Below are positions 33,161 through 43,564 of a DNA stretch of 64,000 nt, piece by piece (position 1 is the first letter of the stretch; each line of letters begins with the position of its first letter). Source of the stretch: Xenopus tropicalis. Its lineage: Eukaryota; Chordata; Amphibia; Anura; Pipidae. The DNA lies in NCBI RefSeq assembly GCF_000004195.4, contig NC_030678.2, positions 65,467,378 through 65,531,377 on the forward strand, written 5' to 3'. Below the pieces are notes generated by a model, which made no database searches, was not told the DNA's origin, and was given only the letters and a program-made list of their open reading frames with translations. A program made the translations under genes and the position numbers.

Positions 33161-34169
33161 AGACAGTGTGTCTGAGGAGGTAAATGAGGAAAAGGTAAAA
33201 CTACCTCCTGATTGTGTGTGTGAGGATGGGCCGAAAAAAATGTGAGTGGAAAATGTGCTAGCATGGTGCTACGTGAAGAGTTAAACCAAAGTGAGAATAA
33301 CTCTTTGTTGTATGACTGTGATTCAAACAGGGCATGCCTTAAAGGTGAGGTGAAACACAAGCCCTGCACCATGTATGACTTGTCTGAGCGTGTGTGCAAA
33401 GTGGAACCGGTAAATTGTACCTTTTGCTATGCCCCAGGTCATACTGCGGACTCTTGTCCCTTTGAGCAATCTACCACTGCAGTTGCCCAGCTGGTGGAGA
33501 CAACTGAGCAGTACTTAAAAACTAAAGAGTCATTGGGTGAGCAAGGGGACACAGGTAGAGATTCGCGGGAGACAGCTGGAAATTCCCAACCCACTGAGAG
33601 CAAGCTCTTAGAGACAGGTGAATGGATTGAGTTGACCGAGTGTCCAGTTTTGAGTGAAAATGGAACTGAGTGTTCTGAGGTAATTGGCTTCCACATTACC
33701 AATGAGAGTAAGTCAGATGGAATGACCGTGGAGGAAAGTGGAGTTACATTGAAACTTCCTTGTAATCAGTGCTGTGAGGTTCTGGACACCCCAGACTCTG
33801 TTTGCAGTGAGTACCTTGTGATGAATCAAGTGACTGAGGAAAAAGGCCCAAGTCATTCTTAAAAGGGTGTGTGACTGACACCTGCCGGGGTAGTGAAAAG
33901 CTGCTTCCCTATCCCTTTAATCAGAGACAAAGTGGAGAGACTTGAAATAGAAAGAGTTTCTGCTGGGGTTGCAAGGTGTTTTACCTCGGGCACAAAACAA
34001 AGAGAAAAATGCCAGGATAACCAGATGGTTTTTGTCTCTTCAAAATTTCAAGTTTGTGGTAGAGCACCAACCAGGGAGTCAGCAGAGAAATGCTGATGCT
34101 CTCTCTAGAGTACACTGTCTGGTGGCTAAGTGTGCTCAACCCAACAAGTTTGAGCAGAGGGGGAGGATA
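33161..34169 (+). pseudogene. LTR retroelement internal remnant (gag-like + RNase H end)
   Basis: An open frame to 33862 includes CTFCYAPGHTADSC, a CX2CX4HX4C zinc knuckle, so it is gag-like; it can be read upstream of the GTG at 33242. After a break, 34010-34130 encodes ITRWFLSLQNFKFVVEH and NADALSRV, the C-terminus of a Ty3/gypsy RNase H. The 3' LTR follows within 60 bp, so no integrase lies downstream. Most of pol is deleted. No 5' LTR was found at the left junction. Confidence 0.8.
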
Positions 34170-34803
34170 TGTAGCATGGTTGGGATAATCATAGAAGGAA
34201 AGTATATCCCTCCCAGAATCCTCTATGAAGCAGCACAAAGGGCTATGAAATTAAGGGCTGGTGCAGCTGTGAGGGCTGATTAGCCTCACCTGTACTTTAA
34301 AAGCGTGCTCCAAGGATAGTGTGGGGGCTGCTCTCTCCTGGGAGAGAGATGAGACACTGGAGCTGCAGTGTGAAACTTGTCCTGGGGAAAAGTGTGTTAG
34401 GAACTGTTTTGCTCTGAGAGCTGGAGGAATATTTATCCACAGATGTGGATGGCCTAGTAGCATGAGCTACTGTATGCTGCCCTGAAGACTGAGGGACTGA
34501 AGTGCAGCTGTTTCTGAGGAAGCGCAGGAATACCCCAAAAGACTGTGAGTGTAACCTGCATTTACCTGTGTTGGCTTATTCTGCCCAAGTGTGGCTGTGT
34601 GTGCCCCTGGGAAGGACCGTTTTTAAGTTTCAGCAAGACCGCTACTTTTGGTTGCATTTGGGATATCAGCTGTATGTATTTTTTGTTGTAAGGCTGCTGT
34701 GTTAAATAAATTCACACCAGAATTCAGTTGAAATCCCTATGTCCCTGTCTCTTTCCTGCGTGAAAGATGTTGCCGCTTCTACCAAAAGAGCTAAATCCCC
34801 ACA
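34170..34803 (+). mobile_element. 3' LTR of nested element
   Basis: 634 bp, opening TGTAGCATGG after the purine tract agagggggagga and ending ccccACA. It contains a TATA-like tactttaaaagc near 34290 and an AATAAA at about 34705. CR1 coding sequence resumes immediately after it. Confidence 0.75.
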
Positions 34804-35575
34804 CTGTATTTGCAATTGGATAGAGAACTAGCTGAAGCATGGATTAACAAAGTGGTGGTAAATGGAGCATTTTCTGATTGGACCACTCTTAGTGGAGTAC
34901 CGCAGGGGTCAGTCCTTGATCCTTTGCCTTTTAACTTGTTTATTAATGACCTTGAGGTTGGCATAGAAAGTACTGTTTCTATTTTTGCTGACAACACTAA
35001 ATTGGTCAAAACTATTCCATGCAGGATGCTGCCACTTTGCAGAGCGATTTGACAAAATTGGAAAACTGGACAGCAAACTGGAAAATGAGGTTCAATGTGG
35101 ACAAGTGCAAAGTTATGCACTTTGGTAGAAATGGTAGTGTGTTGGGGTATCCTTAATGGAGAAGGATCTTGGGGTTTTTGTAGATAACAAGTTGTCTAAT
35201 TCCAGACAATTTCATTTGGTTGCTACTAAAGCAAATAAAGTACTGTCTTGTATAAAAAAGGGCATTGACTCAAGGGATGAAAACATAATTTTGCCTCTTT
35301 ATAGGTCCCCGGTAAGGCCTCACCTTGAGTATGCAGTGCAGTTTTGGGCTCCAGTCCTCAAAAAGGATATTAATGAGCTGAAGAGAGTGCAGAGACGTGC
35401 AACTAAACTGGTAAAGGGGATTGAAGATTTAAACTATGAGGTTAGACTGTCGAGGTTGGGTTTTTGTCTGACAAAATTACGGAATGCAATAAAATCCCTA
35501 AAATCCTATAAAACCCCAGATTGTACATACAGGGAAAAATGGTGTTCTTCCCAAATCAAGAACTCATAATAACCG
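34804..35575 (+). pseudogene. CR1 LINE RT, 3' part
   Basis: Continues the CR1 RT: VVVNGAFSDWTTLSGVPQGS, PFNLFINDLEVG, then SIFADNTKLV, where the second catalytic Asp of the FADD box is Asn. 35156-35569 encodes the C-terminal part (KDLGVFVDNKLS, RPHLEYAVQFWAPVLKKDI, RVQRRATKLVKGIE). The copy is inactive. It is followed by a Penelope end rather than its own 3' untranslated region. Confidence 0.9.
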
Positions 35576-35599
35576 GAAGTGGAATGAGAAACAAAGCTT

Positions 35600-35940
35600 A
35601 TATCAGATCAGCTTCAAATTGATTTGTACTTCGGACTATGTTATTTATTTAGCCTGAATTCCATGTGGACTTGCTTATGTTGGGGAAAACTGTTACCACA
35701 TTACGTGAGAGAATCCACCATTAGGACATGGGTACTTATACTTACCTATCCCAAAACATTTTCTACTACACAAACATACTATACCCCAGGTCAGGTACAT
35801 GACCATATTCCTCCCCCCCAGGAGCCAGGCAATCATGATCTAATTTTACTACAATTGAAATTTCGGTGGATATATACCCTTGACATGGTTCCACCTTGTG
35901 GCTTAAATGAGGTGTTACCCCTTTCAGTATTTTTCTAATA
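35600..35940 (+). pseudogene. Penelope-like GIY-YIG remnant
   Basis: Translation in pieces gives PCGLAYVGKTVTTLRERIHH (GIY-YIG core with catalytic Arg) and LKFRWIYTLDMVPPCGLNE, the typical C-terminus. Stops interrupt it. It lies directly downstream of the CR1 fragment, so one of the two inserted into or recombined with the other. Confidence 0.8.
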
Positions 35941-37521
35941 ATGTTATACTTTTGATCACTTATGCCAGTCAGTGAGCTTTAGACATAGTCTTCTTTTTAT
36001 ATGTTGATGTGGTGAGGCACACTCTTTGACCAGAGGCCAATTATAGTCCCAGGGTAAGATGGTGTACCTTCAATGGTCCCCCTACTGCACTTTGTTCTTT
36101 AAATGGCATATACAATGTAAAAGGTATCACTTTTTGTATGGTTGGCCATGTGACAATTTTGTTGTAGCTCCTGACTTGTGTCTGAGCCCCCCTAGCCTCC
36201 ATTGTGTGTTCTAAGGCCATTTTATGGTTCACATTAATATTACACAAGGTAGTTCTCCTAGGAATTTCACAGCATTGGCTCTTGCTTTGGCCCCCTATCC
36301 ACCTAGGTATTTATAGCCTGACAATGAATAACAAGCACCTGTGTGATACCTTAGCATAGAATGTTGGGAACACTAACCTCCTATGGCACATTCTAGGGCC
36401 TCCCTACTCTGTAGCTTGCAATATGCACTTCTTATGGGCAGGGGCATTTCTGGGGCCCTTGTAGAGGCACGAGGCGAGGCTGCATCGCTAGTGCAGAGAG
36501 TGCACTGCTGCTGCTGCCACCTGAGCTTAAGGTGGTCATTTAGGCATGACCCATATCACTCACTTTATCTGGTGTCTCATTTAATAAAGAGTAATATTAG
36601 AAATATAATTTAGTAAAAATTCTGCCCATTTTAATAAATTTGCCTATTCCAATGTGGGGCTTACCAAAGTAATGTTGCGTTCCAGCTTGGTTACCACATG
36701 CCGCCTTTAGACCGTGAACCACTGCTCCACCCCTCCCTTGTCTCTACTTTAGGTGCATGTTCTATTAACTTACAATTAACTGCATCTTGACCTGATCCCC
36801 TTATAACTCACAATGCCCTGCTCATATATATGCGGCTGCTTTATATGATATTTTTTACTGTAAGACAGATTTCATTTAGAACTTTGTTTCATGTTAATTC
36901 ACTGGCTAGATTAGTAACTAGCAGTTCTCTTTGACAACATTGTTTTTAAATTCAAAATTTAAACTTACATGCAGATTTATCTTTGCTTCTCATTCCACTT
37001 CCTTTTGTGATATTCGGTTCTTGATTTGTTGGTACCAGATTAGGGAATTTTAATGCAGTTTCAATTGATTTGCATTACAATTAAAGCCATTGTTACACTG
37101 CTCTCTACTTTTTGTTTACACTGGTTGCCATGTTAATTGAGACTGAAAACTTTGGCACCAAATTCTGGTGGGGGTGATTTATGTCTGCTTTTACCTTTGC
37201 ACTGTAACCTTGACAAAGTATACAAAAAGTAGGAAAATATATATATTTGTTTATTGGTTTATAATATTTGTGCTTCCCATGAGTTTTCTCTTCAAGCAGA
37301 GCAACATCAATGTCCCAGGTCCCTATAATTATATTTAGGCTGATGGCACCAGTCAGTGCTCCCAGCCTGCAATTTTTTTTGCAGGCTGAGAGAAGCAGAG
37401 CCGCTTCCCTAAGCACCTCTGTAAATCTGTATTTGTGAAAATCCCTGCTTTGCTCTGCTTTGTGCAGTCAAGCAGAGACAAAAGCTGTACTTGATGGCCA
37501 AGCAGAAGCTGTACAGAAGCC
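35941..37521. other. Intergenic, no gene seen
   Basis: AT-rich, no coding motif. The first 300-400 bp may be the Penelope 3' tail. 36440-36520 is a purine/CTG-rich patch (ctgctgctgccacc). 37410-37520 contains two aagcagaagctgta-like words. Confidence 0.4.
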
Positions 37522-38138
37522 TTAAAGGGATTATGTCATGATTTTTATGGTGTACTTTTTATTTCTAAATGAAACTGTTTAAATAGCAAATAATTCACTC
37601 ATTTAAAATTTTGCTCTTGAACTAATAAATGTATTTTTTTTTTATTGTAATATTGGAGTGTAGTAAGCCATCTCAGTGCATTGTTCCTGATCCTGAGCTT
37701 TCTGATAAACCAGTACACATTAGAACAGCTTTCATACACGCTATTGTTTCTCCAACTAGTGTAACTGGTGGAGTCCCAAGCCAGACTTTTTACTATTGAG
37801 ACCTATTGTGATATCTACCAGCAAAGCAGGTGTCAGGTAGCTGCTATTATTCCCGGGGCCAGAGCCTGCTTAGTTCTCTCCTCTCTCTCATAAGAATTCA
37901 TAATACTCACTCCCCCCGCCCTTAGGAATGTGCAATATGAGCTATAACAGCTAGACTGCAAGCAGGAAGCCATGAAGACCAAGCTAAAATGGCAGCTGCA
38001 ATCTTAAGAAACAGAGAAAGCTTGTAGGGCTGTTTACTCAGGTATGGTAATGCTTTCTGCAGAATAAATATAGCATTATAGGTGGCACTAATGTGGTGAA
38101 TCTATTGGCAGAAAAATGCCACTTTCCTTCTCCTTTAA
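37522..38138. mobile_element. T2-family MITE
   Basis: TTAA at 37522-37525 and 38135-38138; left end TTAAAGGGATTATGTCATG, right end the complement of TTAAAGGAGAAGGAAAG. A 617 bp copy. The left terminus differs from the right beyond the first seven bases, as in other mixed T2 subfamilies. Confidence 0.85.
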
Positions 38139-38139
38139 G

Positions 38140-38325
38140 GCTAATGTTTCCTCCTGCAGGCAACTTCACGTGACTTTGGAAAACCAAATTAGTGCGTAGG
38201 CCTTTCCATTGGCGATTCCCTTTGTTACCAGTAGAAAGGCATTTTAGAGTGATTAGTCACCCACAGTAGCAGAGATCTATCACAGGTGACTAAATTGCTC
38301 CATGGGACATTAGCCTAAGTTTACA
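38140..38325. repeat. Half copy of the 24547-24801 MITE
   Basis: Shares aggcaacttcacgtgacttt, tgcgtaggcctttcca, gagatctatcacaggtgac and ctccatgggacatt with the MITE at 24547-24801. Confidence 0.6.
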
Positions 38326-38439
38326 GCATGTGCTGATTTTGTGCCTCTTTCTTGATACCATCATAGGTGCTGCAGTCCTGAAACACGATAACTTATAGGC
38401 AGGTCACATGATTCTGTGTGTGTGAGATAAGAGAAGGTA

Positions 38440-39735
38440 AATTTTACAGTGGCCATTTTCCTCGCTAGAAACGTGAGTGCTTCAAGCGATCTCCTTGTAC
38501 TCATGCCTGTGATTTTGCAGCAGATTAGCTTACTCATTTAAAGAAAACACTAGTCATACCTCCGCTCTCCCTCACTTTCACATAGAAATATACACTCACA
38601 CCTCCGCCCTCCTCAATCATTTATCTGACATCCCCCTCAGTCATCCCATATCCTTCCTCAGTTATCTGCCCTCAACCTTCATTCATCCTCCCTCAGTTTC
38701 TGCTCTCCTCCTTCATTCCCCTTTTGTCTGCTGTCTGTTAGTTCTTAAATAAAATCTGGATTTCAACTGCTGAAATGTAACTAGGGCTTTCGCTTTTATT
38801 AAAGTAAAGCCCAAGTACAAAATGCAATTAATGCCATGTCCTTATATGCAAATCAGTGATTTTATTCATGCTTGTTAGTATTTAATTGCATATATACAAC
38901 GTTTCATCTGGCACATATAGGGGCACATTTATCAAAGTCCGAATTTTGGATGTTTAAAAGTACGATTGGCAAAAGTCTGGAGTAAATACGATAATTTCTG
39001 ATGTGCGTTAATTGCGTGAAAATTTGTATCATGATCTTGCAAAAGTTTTGTGGTTGCTATCCAAAAAGTTATGAAATTTTCATATCCGAACAATCGTAAA
39101 TGGCGCGAAACCTTTCTGACTTTAAAACATTGAAGCTTCAATGCATGATTTCAGAAGCTTTCCATAGGACTCAATAGTACTCTGCAGCTCCAACCTGGCC
39201 AAAAGAAAGTCACTATAATTCCACTATATTTAACAAATATAGTGAAAATAACACAAAGTTCCATAAATTAGAAAAACTACTAATTTTTCTCATTCGGACT
39301 TTGATAAATGGGCCCCGTAGTAAATGATCATCCAAAGCACACAATGACAAACTGTGTCAAATTAAAAGTTAAATGACTTAACAAGCATGAATAAAAATAT
39401 TAATTTACAGACAGGAATCTGGATTATTAACATTTAGTATTAGGGTTGTCTTAAATGTTTAATTAAATTTCCATGGTCGGAATCATTTAAATCACACACT
39501 AACAGGGATTTTGGCAAAAAAAAGAAACAAAGTACAACAGTTGATAACTGAGGGAGAATGTTGGATAATTAAGCGAGATGGGCGGGATGACTGAGGGTTG
39601 ATGTGGGATAACTGAGGAAGCAGGGCGGAGGTGCGAGTGAAGATTTCTGTGAGAACAAACTTTAAAAGTGAGGCAGAATGGAGGTACAACCTGTGTTATA
39701 TCACATAGCACACTTGCATTTCTAGTGAGGATTTC
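38440..39735. mobile_element. Foldback repeat with central MITE
   Basis: Sequence at about 38440-38900 is inverted at about 39330-39735. Paired words are ttttattcatgcttgttag / aacaagcatgaataaaa, acctccgccctcc / gggcggaggtgcgag, cctcagttatctg / ataactgaggaag, and ctcgctagaaa / tttctagtgag. The MITE at 38920-39316 occupies the loop. A related single arm lies at 51480-51860. The arms are diverged, and outer limits and target duplication could not be fixed. Confidence 0.6.
38920..39316. mobile_element. 'GGGGCACATTTATC' MITE
   Basis: 397 bp with ends GGGGCACATTTATCAAAGTC and the complement gactttgataaatgggcccc. The terminal sequence resembles the MITEs at 7888-8070 and 63663-63853. No clear duplication could be assigned. 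Confidence 0.7.
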
Positions 39736-39806
39736 CTAAAATAGCTACTGTAGAATCTGGCTCTGATTCAGTGTTGGGCAGAAGGGGCTGAATCTGCTTG
39801 TCTCTT

Positions 39807-39834
39807 TGTGTGTGTGTGTGTGTGTGTGTGTGTG
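39807..39834. repeat. (TG)14 microsatellite
   Basis: Uninterrupted TG dinucleotide run of 28 bases, followed by agagtgtgagt. Confidence 0.95.
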
Positions 39835-39835
39835 A

Positions 39836-41178
39836 GAGTGTGAGTCTGCCTGCATGCGTGTGTAAAATGATGTGAGTGTTCATTATTGTGAGTGTTCATT
39901 ATTGTGCAGTAAGGGGGGAGGGCATAGCTACCTTTCTGCTACACCAAGAGAACCCATGAATCCACTATCTGAGTTATCATAGTCTGTTAGGAGAAGGCAG
40001 GTATTTTGGTTTATATTGCTTCCTGTAAACTTTGTTATCTCCTGTTGATTGGCACCTCTGCCCAAATCAAATATATCTATTTATTGTCTTGTTAATAGTG
40101 ATGAGTTAATCTGTCTGTGAAAAAATCGTGAAACGGTAAAACAATTTGCAAAATTTGGCTACCGCACAACTTTTTTGACATGTGGGATTTTTTAGACCTT
40201 ATAATGAATTTAAACTTAGCCACATAAGTGGGCACTTGTCTTTGGTATTTCATTTATTACTTTTTAAAGAAGGACTTTAACCCCCACCCATTACAAGAGA
40301 GAGAAGTTCTGCAGCCTTTATCTCATCTGAACTAATATGTGTGTGGTATTAGAAGTACAAGAAAATCAGATGAGTTCCCAAAGACCCAATAATGATCTTG
40401 TGCTACTGTTAATGACAGGACTGGGGCATAAAAATAGAGACTTTTTTTCCCCAAATGACATCAAATTATTTTGTGCTATGCATGGTGCAACACATTTTTA
40501 TTATTTATACACTTTTTCATGCACTCTGGGTGGCTTGCTGGGGTTTTCCAAAATAATAATTTTTTATGAATCGTGTTTCAGATCTGATATCACTTTAGTG
40601 TTTAGTTATTCAATGCAGGTTTAGTTTGAGTTGCTTTTGGATGATTTTGCTCCCCCTTTAATGCAGACACCCGTCTTTTGTAGGGGTTGCTCCTAAACCA
40701 GTTATTTTTGTTAATGCAAATATATTGTAAAAATACTCATTTACAGGAGAGAGAGAGAGACACATAGAAACAATTTAGTTTTGAAGGTAAGCCACCCCTT
40801 TAATGAATAGGTTGTTTTGCTTATTGTTGTCACAAAAACTGTTTTTGTTATTTATTGAGTTAGGGCACAAGAAGTCACAAGACTGAGCATCGGGGAAATT
40901 AAAACCCAGTATAAAGGAAAAAGTTCTGTTGGAGAATGAGGGCTGAAATTGAATGGTAAGCTGCAGGCAAGTTAACTGTAGAAGTATGCTACAGACCCCT
41001 TCATATATGTTAAATCTAAGTATTTCATCACTGTTTTTTTACTTTATGGGTCAGGATGAACAAGAGCTTCAAAAATGTTGAATTACATGCTAGGTGACAA
41101 CCCCCCTCAACAGGTTTTGCAGAAATGTTTACACACTAGGTTAGGGTAAAAAAAATTATTGTACATCTTAAATGTATT
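39836..41178. other. Intergenic, no gene seen
   Basis: AT-rich; a tandem 'gtgagtgttcattatt' pair at 39880-39902 and a (GA)n stretch at 40747-40760. No coding or transposon motif recognised, although short Xenopus repeats may be present. Confidence 0.4.
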
Positions 41179-41225
41179 TGTAAAACCAGTTTCTGTACAG
41201 AGAATGTACAGGAACTGGTTTTACA
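41179..41225. repeat. Short hairpin
   Basis: 21-base arms (41179-41199 and 41205-41225) with one mismatch and a 5-base loop, gagaa. Left arm is tgtaaaaccagtttctgtaca. Could be a small MITE remnant or a structured RNA; nothing else supports either. Confidence 0.8.
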
Positions 41226-41379
41226 CGAACATGTCTATATAGCATTTTTTGTGCTAATTGCATTTGTCCTATTCTTTTCTTTGCTCCAGTTTGTTTTTTT
41301 ATCCAATTATTAGATGCATTGCTTTATCTGTTGTTTCTCTCGGTGCCCTGTCACAGTACTTTACCTCAGCATATAAACA

Positions 41380-42077
41380 GTTTCATCTAGACCACCCTGT
41401 CTGCAATGTGGAGTACACAGCTTACTCCAGATCTGGAAGAAGGTCCGCAAACAAACCATTTAAATGTAGCCTCTTGCCCCTTCTCCCACTACAGGGGATA
41501 GAGGATGATATCCCCTTTCTCTCTTTAGGAAATTGGATAACCCAAGGGATCACACATGTAAAATATATGGTGCACAATAGGCACATATGCATGTTTGGGA
41601 GCTGATCCAGAAATTTGCACTCCTAACTGCAGATCACTACAAATACCTACAAGCTTGACACTACCTGACTTCCCAGGCAAAATTTCCCTTGCCTCCCCCT
41701 ACCACCTGCAAAACAATTTGTGCAGGAGAAAAACCCTGTAAAGGCATGGTTATGACATTGTATGAAAAGCTACTCCTGGGACACTCCCCAGAGAAAGGGA
41801 AGCCAATGCTTAAATGGGAAGCTGACAATTACAACTGAAAGCAGACGACTGGGAGAGAGTACGACGATTCCTCAGTTTAAAGTCTTAGTCTCGGCTTTAT
41901 GTTGGAGACAATGTGGTTCCATTGGGACCATAGCTCGCATCTTCTGGGACTGTCCAGTGATTCAAGGGACCTGGCAGGAACTCTCCCAATTCATGGAATC
42001 CAAATTGGACATTTCCCTCACACTATCCCCAGCACTAGTTCTCCTGCACATGCTAACACCAGACTGGGAGAAAGTTA
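41380..42077 (+). pseudogene. L1/Tx1-type LINE, C-terminal part
   Basis: Encodes LCWRQCGSIGTIARIFWDC followed by VIQGTWQEL, the L1/Tx1 C-terminal cysteine-containing signature. Upstream 41390-41605 is compatible with RT/linker sequence but is frameshifted. A Tc1 element interrupts it at 42078, and its 3' end resumes at 42952. Confidence 0.75.
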
Positions 42078-42951
42078 CAGTGGCTTGCAAAAGTATTCGG
42101 CCCCCTTGAACTTTTCCACATTTTGTCACATTACAGCCACAAACATGAATCAATTTTATTGGAATTCCACGTGAAAGACCAATACAAAGTGGTGTACATG
42201 TGAGAAGTGGAACGAAAATCATACATGATTCCAAACATTTTTTACAAATAAATAACTGCAAAGTGGGGTGTGCGTAATTATTCAGCCCCCTGAGTCAATA
42301 CTTTGTAGAACCACCTTTTGCTGCAATTACAGCTGCCAGTCTTTTAGGGTATGTCTCTACCAGCTTTGCACATCAGCGCTCTCCTTGTTCGGCCTGTGAG
42401 TTTAGGTGGACGGCCTTGTCTTGGTAGGTTTACAGTTGTGCCTTACTCCTTCCATTTCTGAATGATCGCTTGAACAGTGCTCCATGGGATGTTCAAGGCT
42501 TTGGAAATCTTTTTGTAGCCTAAGCCTGCTTTAAATTTCTCAATAACTTTATCCTTGACCTGTCTGGTGTGTTCTTTGGACTTCATGGTGTTGTTGCTCC
42601 AAATATTCTCTTAGACAACCTCTGAGGCCGTCACAGAGCAGCTGTATTTGTACTGACATTAGATTACACACAAGTGCACTCTATTTAGTCATTAGCACTC
42701 ATAAGGCAATGTCTATGGGCAACTGACTGCACTCAGACCAAAGGGGGCTGAATAATTACGCACACCCCACTTTGCAGTTATTTGTAAAAAATGTTTGGAG
42801 TCATGTATGATTTTCATTCCACTTCTCACATGTACATCACTTTGTATTGGTCTTTTACGTGGAATTCCAATAAAATTGATTCATGTTTGTGGCTGTAATG
42901 TGACAAAATGTGGAAAAGTTCAAGGGGGCTGAATACTTTTGCAAGCCACTG
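42078..42951. mobile_element. Tc1/mariner element, internally deleted
   Basis: 874 bp with long inverted repeats of about 210 bp (42078-42290 and 42743-42951), ends CAGTGGCTTGCAAAAGTATT and complement, flanked by TA on both sides (42076-42077, 42952-42953). The long arms differ at only a few sites (gaacgaaaatcatac versus the ttcattccac side), so the copy looks fairly young. It retains the N-terminal part of a transposase on the minus strand. Confidence 0.93.
42340..42586 (-). pseudogene. Tc1 transposase N-terminal remnant
   Basis: From an ATG at 42586 the minus strand encodes MKSKEHTRQVKDKVIEKFKA, then the helix-turn-helix region GYKKISKALNIPWSTVQ, KWKE, a TAA stop, then TVNLPRQGRPPKLTGRTRR with the GRPPK AT-hook-like linker. 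This is the paired-like DNA-binding domain of Tc1 transposases. The catalytic DDE domain is deleted. Confidence 0.88.
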
Positions 42952-43228
42952 TAAGCCTTTCTCACCCAACAGTTATTACTTGCCATCATAACCCTTATTG
43001 CCTGTTTTTTGGAGACTCCCCTCTACGCCCTAAACACTTAAAGACTATTTCATTTCAACAGATTCACTGGGTGAGGGTGCCAGCCACCCTACTCCCCAAC
43101 ATGTTCCCCTAATAACAAATGCATATTGCCTTTTTCGTGATCCTTTAACGCACTCTTCCTGGCCACCTGCCCATCTTATTTGTGTTAAAAAATTAATAAA
43201 GATCTATTTCAACAATTAAATTAAAAGG
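42952..43228 (+). mobile_element. 3' end of the interrupted LINE
   Basis: Continuation of the L1/Tx1-like LINE after the Tc1 element, ending in an A-rich aattaataaagatctatttc...aattaaattaaaag tail. Confidence 0.55.
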
Positions 43229-43564
43229 TAATTCACATGTACTGTTTATGGCATGAGATAGAATCAAGGTAAATAGTTGATGATTCCATCTCTTCATCAC
43301 TCATTTTTTCACTCTATATCTCAGGATAAAATGGAACTCCAAAAATGTTGAATTTCATGCTAGGTAGCAACCTTTAACAGGTCTTGCTTCTTAAACTGCT
43401 CTAAGCATATTTAGAAAGGCCTCAAGAAAAAAAGGACTATGTGAAAACCACATTCTTTGAGTAATGACATGTTATCCATGTTATGCATTTAAAAACTGCA
43501 TGAGAAACAGTACACTGCACAAGAAAAGTGAACAGGTAATGCTTATTAGGTGAACAGTTAGCAT

